Origin: an uncultured Bacilli bacterium
GTDB lineage: Bacteria > Bacillota_I > Bacilli_A > RF39 > UBA660
Length of the DNA stretch: 15,742 nucleotides
NCBI GenBank assembly: GCA_944327405.1
Contig: CALVHK010000015.1
Coordinates: forward strand, 1-15,742
Direction of reading: 5' to 3'
Part shown: positions 1 through 5,727 of the stretch, one piece after another
How the letters are laid out: each line of letters opens with the position of its first letter
Position numbering within the stretch: the stretch's first letter is position 1
The notes under the pieces: model-generated
Databases searched by the model: none
What the model was told of the DNA's origin: nothing
What the model saw: the letters and a program-made list of their open reading frames with translations, nothing else
Translations under genes and position numbers: made by a program

Positions 1-152
1 GTTTTCTCACTACAGCATCACTAGAGAGCTCAAAATTTTCATCAGTTATATCTTTTACCCATCATGAAAATTGGCTTTTCTAACTAAGGAATCTCTAAAA
101 ATCAATTTATGTATAAATTATTTATAAATCAAGATAATAATATACAATTTTA

Positions 153-181
153 TTGATTATCATACTAAAGTTTGGTATAAT
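153..181 (+). promoter_or_regulatory. Promoter of the toxin-like transcript
   Basis: TTGATT at 153-158 and TATAAT at 176-181 are separated by exactly 17 bp. The start point would fall near 188. The promoter drives the short transcript carrying the SD hairpin, the hydrophobic mini-ORF and the terminator at 327-369. It is a sequence match only. Confidence 0.65.
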
Positions 182-200
182 ATTAATAGGAACATTTAAT

Positions 201-238
201 AGTTGGGTGGAGCCAATCTTCTTAAATGAAGGGAGGCT
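201..238 (+). promoter_or_regulatory. 5' UTR hairpin sequestering the Shine-Dalgarno of the toxin-like ORF
   Basis: AGCC (211-214) pairs with GGCT (235-238) and CTTC (218-221) with GAAG (228-231), with loop TTAAAT. The SD GGGAGG (231-236) lies inside this structure, 7 nt before ATG 244. Bases 201-210 can also pair over ten contiguous positions, one of them G-U, with 328-337 in the 3' end of the same transcript. SD occlusion by a 5' helix and 5'-3' pairing are features of type I toxin mRNAs such as Fst of pAD1. The pairing is seen in the sequence; the function is inferred. Confidence 0.5.
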
Positions 239-243
239 GTAAT

Positions 244-320
244 ATGAATAATTTTTAATTCTATCTTTAGTAATAATTATCTTCCTTTTACTATTATTAC
301 TATTTATAGTTTTAATATAA
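244..320 (+). pseudogene. Hydrophobic Fst/type I toxin-like peptide, frameshifted
   Basis: ATG 244 has a strong SD (GGGAGG, 7-nt spacing) but reads only Met-Asn-Asn-Phe before TAA at 256. The next frame, 252-320, is an uninterrupted hydrophobic stretch (Leu-Ile-Leu-Ser-Leu-Val-Ile-Ile..., ending Ile-Val-Leu-Ile) with no start codon of its own. One extra T in the T5 run at 252-256 would join them into a 25-residue membrane peptide with a Met-Asn-Asn head. That size and composition fit type I toxins. The gene could be inactivated, read by slippage on the T run, or affected by a homopolymer sequencing error. I do not recognise the peptide as a specific named family, and the short length leaves room for coincidence. 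Confidence 0.4.
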
Positions 321-326
321 AAGCAA

Positions 327-369
327 GCCACCTAACTCAAACATCTTGAATTAGGTGGCACCAATTTTT
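327..369. terminator. Hairpin terminator shared by the toxin-like and antisense transcripts
   Basis: GCCACCTAA (327-335) pairs perfectly with TTAGGTGGC (351-359). An inner TCAA/TTGA stem (337-340 with 346-349) follows a single C/A mismatch, and the loop is ACATC. T5 lies at 365-369 on the plus strand. On the minus strand the hairpin is followed by a T-rich run (complement of 317-326), so it may work in both directions. The right arm nearly repeats 203-210 of the 5' UTR. Confidence 0.7.
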
Positions 370-375
370 ATTTGC

Positions 376-411
376 AACACTCAACACGAGAATATTGAAT
401 GTTCCTTTTTT
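376..411 (+). terminator. Second, weaker hairpin with T-run
   Basis: AACACTCAA (376-384) faces TTGAATGTT (395-403) with one mismatch, followed by CC and T6 (406-411). It may back up the terminator at 327-369, or be an internal stem of the proposed antisense RNA. It is AT-rich and weak. Confidence 0.3.
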
Positions 412-440
412 ATTTTATGAAGTTCCCTTCATCTATATAC

Positions 441-469
441 ATTATAATATAAAATAAACTAAATTTCAA
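441..469 (-). promoter_or_regulatory. Promoter of the antisense RNA
   Basis: On the minus strand TTGAAA (complement of 464-469) and TATAAT (complement of 441-446) are 17 bp apart. It lies just past the SDR stop codon, where no further minus-strand protein gene follows. This suggests a short non-coding transcript. Confidence 0.6.
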
Positions 470-472
470 GTA

Positions 473-1222
473 TTATAATGCCCCTTGTCCTCCATCAACA
501 GCATAAATAGAACCCGTTACATAACTTGCTTCATCACTAACTAAAAAGAGGGCTACATTTGCTATTTCTTCTGGAGTAGCAAATCTCTGTACTGGAATGG
601 TTTCGGCAACTCTTGCCTCGTGAGCTCTCTCCTTTTCTTCTGGTAAATCTGTAGAATTACAGATATTTGTTCTTACTGCTCCCGGAGCAATCGCATTAAC
701 TCTAACGCCTTTTAAAGCTAATTCTAAAGCCCATACTCTTGTGAAGTTTTCAATCGCTGCTTTAGCACCAGTATACATAGAAAGATTAGCTGCTGGATGA
801 GTAGCACCAACACTTGATAAATTAATAATATTTCCCTTTGATTCCATAATCATTGGAAGTGCTTTAGTAGTTAAATCAACAACTGCTCTTACATCTAGAT
901 TGAATGCTTTGTCATAATCTTCTACAGTAATTTCAGTTATCGGTTGAACGGGACACCAACCAGCATTGTTTACTAAAATATCAAGCCTACCAAAATCATT
1001 TTTACCTTTTGCTACGACTTCATCTACTACTTTGCTATCGGTAATATCACCCACAACATAAGAGATATTGGCATTAATACTTGCTACTTCTTGTAGTGCT
1101 CCTTCATGTCTACCAACAATAATGACTTTAGCCCCTTCTTTAGCAAACCTCTCAGCAATCGCTCTACCAATACCAGAGCTACCTCCTGTTACGATAACTA
1201 CTTTCTCATTTAATTTTCCCAT
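473..1222 (-). CDS. SDR-family NAD(P)-dependent oxidoreductase
   Basis: This is a classical short-chain dehydrogenase/reductase of 249 residues, the usual size. Residues 12-19 are the dinucleotide-binding TGGSSGIG turn, 85-88 are NNAG, and the catalytic set is Ser136/137, Tyr150 and Lys154 (YTGAK). PG at 180-181 and a C-terminal VDGG complete the family pattern. Arg38 after the second beta strand (VGRHE) favours NADP(H), an inference. The protein is cytosolic, and the substrate (an alcohol or carbonyl compound) cannot be told from sequence. The ATG at 1222 has GGAGG 8-9 nt upstream. A short reading frame (1206-1277) overlaps the start, and a MerR-type promoter sits at 1300-1330, suggesting induction by electrophile, aldehyde or drug stress. 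Confidence 0.93.
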   Translation of the reverse strand: MGKLNEKVVIVTGGSSGIGRAIAERFAKEGAKVIIVGRHEGALQEVASINANISYVVGDITDSKVVDEVVAKGKNDFGRLDILVNNAGWCPVQPITEITVEDYDKAFNLDVRAVVDLTTKALPMIMESKGNIINLSSVGATHPAANLSMYTGAKAAIENFTRVWALELALKGVRVNAIAPGAVRTNICNSTDLPEEKERAHEARVAETIPVQRFATPEEIANVALFLVSDEASYVTGSIYAVDGGQGAL

Positions 1223-1277
1223 TTAAAATTCCTCCGTTCTTATTAGGACTAAAGTTCATAAATAAAATTTTACTCAT
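1206..1277 (-). pseudogene. N-terminal remnant of a flavodoxin-fold NAD(P)H/FMN reductase, now a leader ORF
   Basis: This 23-codon frame has its own SD (AAAGGA, about 7 nt before ATG 1277). It reads MSKILFMNFSPNKNGGIL and stops at 1206-1208, inside the start of the SDR gene in another frame. The sequence resembles the first strand and FMN-phosphate loop of NADPH-dependent FMN reductases and iron-sulfur flavoproteins (pattern KILFINGSPxKNGNT). The codons for its Gly-Gly also form the SDR gene's SD (GGAGG). The simplest reading is a deletion that joined the start of a flavoprotein gene to the SDR gene. It may still be translated and couple translation to the SDR. The resemblance is by eye over about 16 residues. 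Confidence 0.5.
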
Positions 1278-1299
1278 ATCAACATTCCTTTCTAATAAC

Positions 1300-1330
1300 A
1301 TCATACACCCGTGAGTCGCTCCCGTGTCAA
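1300..1330 (-). promoter_or_regulatory. MerR-family-type promoter/operator of the SDR gene
   Basis: On the minus strand there is a perfect TTGACA (complement of 1325-1330) and TATGAT (complement of 1300-1305) with a 19-bp spacer. This over-long spacing is typical of promoters activated by DNA distortion by MerR-family proteins. The spacer carries an imperfect dyad: outer ACAC/GTGT with a GAG-cg-ACTC core. The core resembles operators of NmlR/AdhR-like regulators, which control aldehyde and quinone reductases. No MerR gene is present in the window. Confidence 0.55.
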
Positions 1331-1332
1331 CA

Positions 1333-1367
1333 AAAAAATAGCAACTAATTTGCAGTTACTATTTTTT
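1333..1367. terminator. Bidirectional terminator after the anti-sigma gene
   Basis: AAAAAATAG (1333-1341) pairs with CTATTTTTT (1359-1367) and AACT (1343-1346) with AGTT (1354-1357), with one C/A mismatch and a 7-nt loop. It lies just beyond the stop of the anti-sigma gene and has T-runs on both strands. It separates the sigma operon from the SDR promoter. Confidence 0.75.
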
Positions 1368-1373
1368 GCCTTT

Positions 1374-2600
1374 TTAACGGTCAACTTCACTTTTCAATAT
1401 TTCCCCCGTATAAGCATCAATTTCATACTCATATTCATAATAGCTATAATCAAATTCAATTTCATAAGTTGTTCTATTATCATCGACATCTAACTCTACT
1501 TTGTCAAACCTTACTTCACTACTAGAGAGTCCCGCGTGATTTAAAGCAATTTCCTGAGCTTTTTCTTTTCCAATATAAGTACTAGTAGTATTTGAGTTAT
1601 TAGTAGTATTATTGTTTGAACTATTATTTGAAGTATTGTTATTAGTTGTATTATTACCAGTAGAAGTATTATTATTTACACTATGATATTCGCCATCTCT
1701 ATCATATTCGATAATATCACCAGTTAAAGCATTAATTTCATAATCATATTCTACATTATTATAATAAAACTCAATTTCATAAACAATTACATAATCATAA
1801 TCCATTTCAATATTATAATATGTAATATCTGCCTCAGTAACACCAGCATGATTAAGAGCAATTGCTAAAGCATTATCTCTACCAATATAAGCTTTCTCAC
1901 TGGCAGATCCCCTCGTATTATCAGAAGTACCCAACAATAAATTTAACTCATGAATGGAAAGTCCTACTAACTCATCAAATGTATGAATTGGATTATTAGC
2001 AATCACTTGATTGATTAATTGCACTTTTCCCTCAGATATATTATACTCATTAGCTAAATCACTATAATTATCACTAATTTCTTGACTCACAACCGAATAA
2101 TCATTACCAATATTCAAGTTATTTAATAATTCCACGCGTAACGCTTCACTATTTTTTCCATCCACACTAATTAAAATAGAATTAGACAAGTCGTCCAAAT
2201 AGCCAAGTTGTACCATAGAGCCAATTAAAGCATTGACTGCCACATTAATATCACTGCCCACCAAATCCATATCTTGTAGCACCGTTTTCGCATCATCATT
2301 ATTCGCCACTACTTCTCTTACTTCATTTTGCTTATTTACTTTTAACTCCAAACTAGGATTAACATCAATTCCAATCGTATTTTGAATGACATAGTGATTA
2401 TTATAATAACCCCCTCCTAAAACAAGTAAACAAAATACAGCCGTACATACTGATCCTAGCCAAATAAATTTCTTTTTCCTTGATTTTTTCTCAGTTCCCA
2501 TATAAATAGTATTTCCTTTCTTATTTAATATTTGTTCATCAAATTCCGGAAGTTTAACATTTAAAAACGTTTCCTTTATTTGCTTCTTAATCGGTTTCAT
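1374..2600 (-). CDS. RsgI-like membrane anti-sigma factor with two PepSY domains
   Basis: The protein has 408 residues: a short basic cytoplasmic head (1-43), one membrane segment (about 44-64), then a large extracellular part. Residues about 75-110 (IGIDVNPSLELKVN..., then ANNDDAKTVL) match the juxtamembrane domain of RsgI, the SigI anti-sigma factor. In that family this SEA-like domain cleaves itself between Asn and Pro, here Asn81-Pro82, before regulated intramembrane proteolysis. Two PepSY-like repeats follow (about 238-300 and 341-404), joined by an Asn/Thr/Ser-rich linker (303-340). A full RsgI N-terminal anti-sigma domain is not obvious, so the head is short for the family. The start overlaps the sigma stop by 4 bp (ATGA), implying translational coupling. 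It probably holds the sigma factor inactive until an envelope signal is sensed. Confidence 0.82.
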   Translation of the reverse strand: MKPIKKQIKETFLNVKLPEFDEQILNKKGNTIYMGTEKKSRKKKFIWLGSVCTAVFCLLVLGGGYYNNHYVIQNTIGIDVNPSLELKVNKQNEVREVVANNDDAKTVLQDMDLVGSDINVAVNALIGSMVQLGYLDDLSNSILISVDGKNSEALRVELLNNLNIGNDYSVVSQEISDNYSDLANEYNISEGKVQLINQVIANNPIHTFDELVGLSIHELNLLLGTSDNTRGSASEKAYIGRDNALAIALNHAGVTEADITYYNIEMDYDYVIVYEIEFYYNNVEYDYEINALTGDIIEYDRDGEYHSVNNNTSTGNNTTNNNTSNNSSNNNTTNNSNTTSTYIGKEKAQEIALNHAGLSSSEVRFDKVELDVDDNRTTYEIEFDYSYYEYEYEIDAYTGEILKSEVDR

Positions 2601-3103
2601 TCTTCACCATCCTTTAAAAGAAGTTTTAATTTTTTCATCGCTCGATGATATTTAGAGAGAGTCGTAGATAATTTTAAATCTAAAATTCGAGCTATTTCAT
2701 GGAATTTAAAACCATTAACAACATGCAACACCACAATATTTCTTTCTTCTTCACTCAAAGCTTTTAATAGTGTTTCAATCAGTAATTTATCATCATAATT
2801 ATGATGACTAACAAACTCTATCTCTTCAATATTGATTGTTTTTTTATCACTTCTTATTTTCGAATAAGCAATATTTTTCGTAATGGTATAAATCCAAGCT
2901 AAAGGTTTATTCTTGTTTTCATATCTATCAATATTATGATAAACATGAATAAACGTTTCTTGCAAAGTATCCATTGCATCTTCATGATTTCTTAAAATAC
3001 TAAGTGCAAAACTATAAATATTATTTTTAACTAATTCATATAACTCTTTTAAGGCATCTTCCTCTCCATTTTTGATCCTATCCAAGTACTTATCAAGTTC
3101 CAT
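2597..3103 (-). CDS. ECF-type RNA polymerase sigma-70 factor
   Basis: The protein has 168 residues, the typical ECF size. An N-terminal region 2 (about 15-85) holds the QETF helix followed by WIYTITKN and a basic IRSDKK stretch. A C-terminal region 4 helix-turn-helix follows (LSEEERNIVVLHVV, then the recognition part FHEIARILDLKLSTTLSKYHRAMKKL). An in-frame ATG at 3133 lies upstream, but ATG 3103 has the SD (AGAGGAG, 7 nt before it) and matches the usual N-terminus, so I chose 3103. It is the first gene of a two-gene operon with its anti-sigma factor. The ECF-like motif at 3125-3153 suggests autoregulation. A housekeeping-type -10 lies further upstream. Confidence 0.9.
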   Translation of the reverse strand: MELDKYLDRIKNGEEDALKELYELVKNNIYSFALSILRNHEDAMDTLQETFIHVYHNIDRYENKNKPLAWIYTITKNIAYSKIRSDKKTINIEEIEFVSHHNYDDKLLIETLLKALSEEERNIVVLHVVNGFKFHEIARILDLKLSTTLSKYHRAMKKLKLLLKDGEE

Positions 3104-3124
3104 ATATTTACTCCTCTCATATAA

Positions 3125-3153
3125 ATAACGCATAAACTAACCATTTTATTGCA
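3125..3153 (-). promoter_or_regulatory. Candidate ECF promoter of the sigma operon
   Basis: On the minus strand TGCAAT (complement of 3148-3153) lies 17 bp before CGTTAT (complement of 3125-3130). This fits ECF promoters, which often have an AAC-like -35 and CGT at -10. The 14-mer AGTTTATGCGTTAT (complement of 3125-3138) recurs exactly at 8993-9006 upstream of another operon. If used, the mRNA would start just before the SD. Confidence 0.45.
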
Positions 3154-3170
3154 TTAAAATTTATTTTTTT

Positions 3171-3176
3171 ATTATA
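3171..3176 (-). promoter_or_regulatory. Extended -10 (TGATATAAT) upstream of the sigma gene
   Basis: On the minus strand TATAAT is preceded by TGA, an extended -10 form, but there is no good -35 at 16-18 bp. It could supply basal transcription of the sigma operon. Confidence 0.4.
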
Positions 3177-3193
3177 TCAAAAAGAAAATAAAA

Positions 3194-3222
3194 GAAAAAG
3201 AAAAAATGACTAAAAAAGTCAT
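3194..3222 (-). terminator. Terminator of the SWIM gene
   Basis: On the minus strand ATGACT pairs with AGTCAT (complements of 3217-3222 and 3206-3211) around a T5 loop, followed by a T-rich run interrupted by single Cs. It begins 16 bp past the SWIM stop codon. Confidence 0.7.
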
Positions 3223-3238
3223 CACTAAATTGGCTAGA

Positions 3239-3694
3239 TCACATTCCTACTTTATCTCGAATAAACCGGTCATACGCCCATTCTGGGAGATCATCTAATA
3301 ATTCAAATACCGTTTCCTGCAACTCCTGTTTAGACATTCCATAAATATAAGAATGTAATTTATTCACTCTTTCTTTTTCATATGCTTCATATTCTCTTTC
3401 AGCTTCCTCTACTTCCTTCAAAAAGGAATCAACTTCACTTGGAAAAACAGTAAAATACAAAGCAACAATATGTTTGCAAATAATTCTCTTACCATTTGCA
3501 TGAGGACAATCACATGTCGATTTACGAGGATGACTAACATCCATAAAAACATGATATTTTTCGTGATTACTACCAAGAACAATACTTTCATATTCAGAAT
3601 CACTGACTTGTTTATAGCTTATAACCCTTTGATGATTATAATAATCGAGCCCTCTCCAAACAGAGCTACCACTTGCAATATTAATTAATCCCAT
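3239..3694 (-). CDS. SWIM zinc-finger protein
   Basis: This is a 151-residue protein with one recognisable element, a SWIM zinc-binding motif: Cys61-Asp-Cys63, nine residues, then Cys73-Lys-His75. SWIM motifs bind zinc and mediate DNA or protein contact. They occur in bacterial SWI/SNF ATPase partners, transposases and short stand-alone proteins such as this one. The rest is a beta-rich head (about 20-55) and a charged, probably coiled helix rich in Glu/Lys (about 88-115). There is no helicase or nuclease domain. The nearest gene, 58 bp upstream on the same strand, is a DNA-base-modification-like enzyme, so a DNA-targeting role together with it is plausible but inferred. The SD before ATG 3694 is weak (AGAGAAG). 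Confidence 0.75.
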   Translation of the reverse strand: MGLINIASGSSVWRGLDYYNHQRVISYKQVSDSEYESIVLGSNHEKYHVFMDVSHPRKSTCDCPHANGKRIICKHIVALYFTVFPSEVDSFLKEVEEAEREYEAYEKERVNKLHSYIYGMSKQELQETVFELLDDLPEWAYDRFIRDKVGM

Positions 3695-3720
3695 ACTAAA
3701 ACTTCTCTTTCTTACCTAAG

Positions 3721-3749
3721 ATTATACTATAATTGTTACCAAATATCCA
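3721..3749 (-). promoter_or_regulatory. Possible promoter of the SWIM gene
   Basis: On the minus strand TGGATA (complement of 3744-3749) and TATAAT (complement of 3721-3726) have a 17-bp spacer. The -35 lies inside the downstream arm of the 3744-3782 hairpin. The match is moderate, and the gene could also be read through from upstream. Confidence 0.4.
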
Positions 3750-3782
3750 CCGTCAAAGTTTAATGTTCCACTTCGGTGGATA
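3744..3782 (-). terminator. 9-bp perfect hairpin at the end of the base-modification-like gene
   Basis: TATCCACCG (3744-3752) and CGGTGGATA (3774-3782) are perfect complements around a 21-nt loop that contains the stop codon of the upstream gene. Only TTT follows on the minus strand, so it is a weak terminator or an attenuating/stabilising stem between the two genes. Confidence 0.4.
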
Positions 3783-4706
3783 CAGATACTCAATTTGTTT
3801 ATTTACAGGATTATATTTCTTCTTTATTTTTACCCGATTGGATTTTAAATCTGGTAAAGCAACTCTTGTATATTTATCTAACTCACAAAAAATATTTTGA
3901 CAGTCAATTAGCTGTAAAGGCCTATCTCCAATTCTTCGAAAATTTAAACCTAAACGCTTAAACTCCTTATCTTGATGCTCAAACATATAACGAATAACTT
4001 CTTCGTTACTCATACCTTCTTTATCAATAAAACACTTATTGATTCCCCGTAAAGAACCAGGGCCAGCCACACAAAACTCATCTTCTCTCCAATCAACAAC
4101 ATCACTATAATTAATATCCGTGACTAATTGATATGCTAAAAAGTCTCCAATCAAAGGATAACTTTTAAGAATCAAAAATGCTTCCTTCATCGTCCTGCAG
4201 CATAGTATTTTCCTTGCCACACTATCTTTAACAAACATTTTGTCAAGTAAGGCTAAATGGTTATCGTGTTTACGAGCATAACCAAAAGCTTTATTTGCAC
4301 AACTAATGTAAGCATCATTATATATTGCTACGCCTTCATTTATAGCCTTACTTAATACCGAAGAATATTTAGTAACACTAAAAGTTTCCAAAGTAACATC
4401 TCCAAAAGCAGAAACAAGTAACCCCCAAGTCGATTCCTTATTAAAAAGTTTAAACAAGACAATCCGAAAAACCATATCTTCATCGGAATACTTAACTCCA
4501 TTATAAATGACAGAATGAAGCAAATACTGACTAACCCGATCATTCACTCGGTAACTATTACAAAACTTATAAGTCCTTAAAATTTCATCATCCGTCCAAG
4601 GAGCCTCTCTACCCTCTAGCTTTTTCCAAAAAATGTTTTGACGTTCCGCAGCAAAATACCAATATAAATCATATACTTTGCTTCTTATCTTCATTTTTAA
4701 CCACAT
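3753..4706 (-). CDS. 5-hmdU DNA kinase / alpha-glutamyl-putrescinyl-thymine pyrophosphorylase-family helical protein
   Basis: The protein has 317 residues and carries the conserved signatures of the HMUDK-helical / aGPT-PPlase family as I know it. These are PWTDDEIL (36-43), the helix with YKFCNSYRVNDRV (46-58), LFKLFNKESTW (84-94), PLIGDFLAYQLVTDINY (184-200), GPGSLRGI (215-222) and LQLIDCQNIFCELDKYTR (264-281). Phage members act in DNA hypermodification on 5-hydroxymethyluracil (for example SP10 and phiW-14). Cellular members are poorly characterised. No P-loop is visible, as expected for this fold. No hydroxymethyluracil synthase or other phage gene lies nearby, so the substrate is unknown. 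The start is uncertain: ATG 4706 has only an overlapping AGG, and ATG 4694 is an alternative. The SWIM gene follows 58 bp later. Confidence 0.72.
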   Translation of the reverse strand: MWLKMKIRSKVYDLYWYFAAERQNIFWKKLEGREAPWTDDEILRTYKFCNSYRVNDRVSQYLLHSVIYNGVKYSDEDMVFRIVLFKLFNKESTWGLLVSAFGDVTLETFSVTKYSSVLSKAINEGVAIYNDAYISCANKAFGYARKHDNHLALLDKMFVKDSVARKILCCRTMKEAFLILKSYPLIGDFLAYQLVTDINYSDVVDWREDEFCVAGPGSLRGINKCFIDKEGMSNEEVIRYMFEHQDKEFKRLGLNFRRIGDRPLQLIDCQNIFCELDKYTRVALPDLKSNRVKIKKKYNPVNKQIEYLYPPKWNIKL

Positions 4707-4721
4707 CCTAAATTTTTTCTC

Positions 4722-4750
4722 ATTTTATCACAGAAGCCAATAGATTTCCA
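4722..4750 (-). promoter_or_regulatory. Promoter of the base-modification-like gene
   Basis: On the minus strand TGGAAA (complement of 4745-4750) and TAAAAT (complement of 4722-4727) are 17 bp apart. The start site near 4715 would leave a leader of only about 10-20 nt. The match is moderate. Confidence 0.45.
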
Positions 4751-4783
4751 CTCATTTTCTTTACTTAATTTTACAAATTAAAT

Positions 4784-4812
4784 TTTTCATTTAGAGCTAT
4801 TTTTGCTATAAT
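4784..4812 (+). promoter_or_regulatory. Promoter of the esterase/acyltransferase operon
   Basis: TTTTCA (4784-4789) and TATAAT (4807-4812) have a 17-bp spacer, and TGC directly precedes the -10 (extended form). The start point near 4819 gives a very short leader whose SD is AGGTGA. It diverges from the promoter at 4722-4750. Confidence 0.65.
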
Positions 4813-4830
4813 ATTAATAGGTGAAGTAAA

Positions 4831-5727
4831 TTGAAAGATAAGTTTTTAAAAGCAGTAGACATAATTAGTCACATTGATTTAGACATGAAAAACAATTATA
4901 AAGTATATCGAACAATTCAAGACAAACTATCTTTAAATAGATCTTCTAAAAAAATAGAAGAAGAGCACATCACATTCCATATCTTTTCACCCCCAAAATT
5001 TAAAACAAAGAAAACCATTATCTATATTCATGGTGGTGGATGGGTCCAAGGAAGCATTAAATCATACAGCTCTACTTTAAAAAATTTAGCAAATACTATT
5101 AAAAGAAATATAATTACTTTTAACTATCCCCTAGCTCCCGAACATCCATTCCCAGAAGGATTTAACTATTGTTATAATGCAGTAAAATTATTATTTAAAA
5201 AACATCAAGAATATGACATAGATCATACGGATATAATAATTATGGGAGATTCTGCTGGCGCTAATCTAGCTACCTCTATTTGTTTGAAAGCAAAAAAGAC
5301 AAAAGATTTTAAAATAAAAAAAGAAATACTGTTATATCCCATCGTTCAAACAAACTTTAAGAGAAATTTACGCTTCCCATCGATTGAAGAAAATGGTTAT
5401 AATTATTATCTAACCAAAAAAATGATTGAAGACTACCTGAGCTTATATCTTCCCCAAAAAGAAGACTATGAAAATAAATATGCAGCACCTCTATATGCTA
5501 AAAACTTATTTGGAATGCCTGAAACTTTCATCATAACCGCTGATTTAGATCCCCTAAGAGATGAAGGATACGCTTATGCCAAAAAATTAAAGCGCTATTT
5601 TAATAAAGTGACATATTATAATATGAAAGAGACAATCCATGGTTTCTTTAATAATCCTCTTTATTTTAAAGAAAACCATTATATTATAAAAAAAATTAAA
5701 AGATTTGTAGGTGATAAAATTGAGTAA
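4831..5727 (+). CDS. Alpha/beta hydrolase, HSL (hormone-sensitive-lipase-like) esterase family
   Basis: The protein has 298 residues and no signal peptide. The oxyanion-hole motif HGGGW is at 67-71 and the nucleophile elbow GDSAGANLA places Ser141. The acid is Asp240 in DLDPLRDEG and the base is His270 in IHGFF. This is the full HSL-family triad, so it should be an active cytosolic ester hydrolase or transacylase. The substrate is unknown, but the next gene is an acyltransferase, which points to ester or acyl-lipid metabolism. Translation starts at TTG 4831 with AGGTGA six nt upstream. The 3' end overlaps the start of the next gene by 8 bp, implying coupled expression. Confidence 0.9.
   Translation: MKDKFLKAVDIISHIDLDMKNNYKVYRTIQDKLSLNRSSKKIEEEHITFHIFSPPKFKTKKTIIYIHGGGWVQGSIKSYSSTLKNLANTIKRNIITFNYPLAPEHPFPEGFNYCYNAVKLLFKKHQEYDIDHTDIIIMGDSAGANLATSICLKAKKTKDFKIKKEILLYPIVQTNFKRNLRFPSIEENGYNYYLTKKMIEDYLSLYLPQKEDYENKYAAPLYAKNLFGMPETFIITADLDPLRDEGYAYAKKLKRYFNKVTYYNMKETIHGFFNNPLYFKENHYIIKKIKRFVGDKIE

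Larger units (their letters stand above)
321..434 (-). ncRNA. Putative convergent antisense (antitoxin-like) RNA
   Basis: The minus-strand promoter at 441-469 would start a transcript near 434 that runs toward the toxin-like ORF. Its first bases form a 6-bp stem-loop (ATGAAG at 417-422, CTTCAT at 427-432, tetraloop). It then crosses the 327-359 hairpin, so it is complementary to the 3' end of the toxin-like mRNA. Convergent genes overlapping at a shared terminator are how par/Fst and txpA/ratA-type loci are built. The 3' end is guessed from the T-rich stretch left of the hairpin. The layout is seen; the regulatory function is inferred. Confidence 0.4.

Noticed and set aside
1..121. Open frames at the left edge: minus strand 61-2 reading VKDITDENFELSSDAVVRK, and plus-strand frames of about 22-27 codons
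   Set aside because: The minus frame looks protein-like but follows an in-frame TGA and has no start codon or SD. The plus frames are short and of ordinary composition. With the edge cut off, none can be supported as a gene; the minus one may be a remnant.
122..331. 69-codon minus-strand frame across the toxin-like locus
   Set aside because: It is the antisense of the hydrophobic frame and hairpins, with no SD and AT-driven composition.
1333..1367. Riboswitch or T-box leader near the SDR gene
   Set aside because: The hairpin is a simple terminator after the anti-sigma gene, and the space before the SDR start is too short and lacks conserved leader elements.
1311..1493. Plus-strand frame of 60 codons over the terminator and anti-sigma 3' end
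   Set aside because: It is an antisense shadow of a well-supported gene and crosses a terminator.
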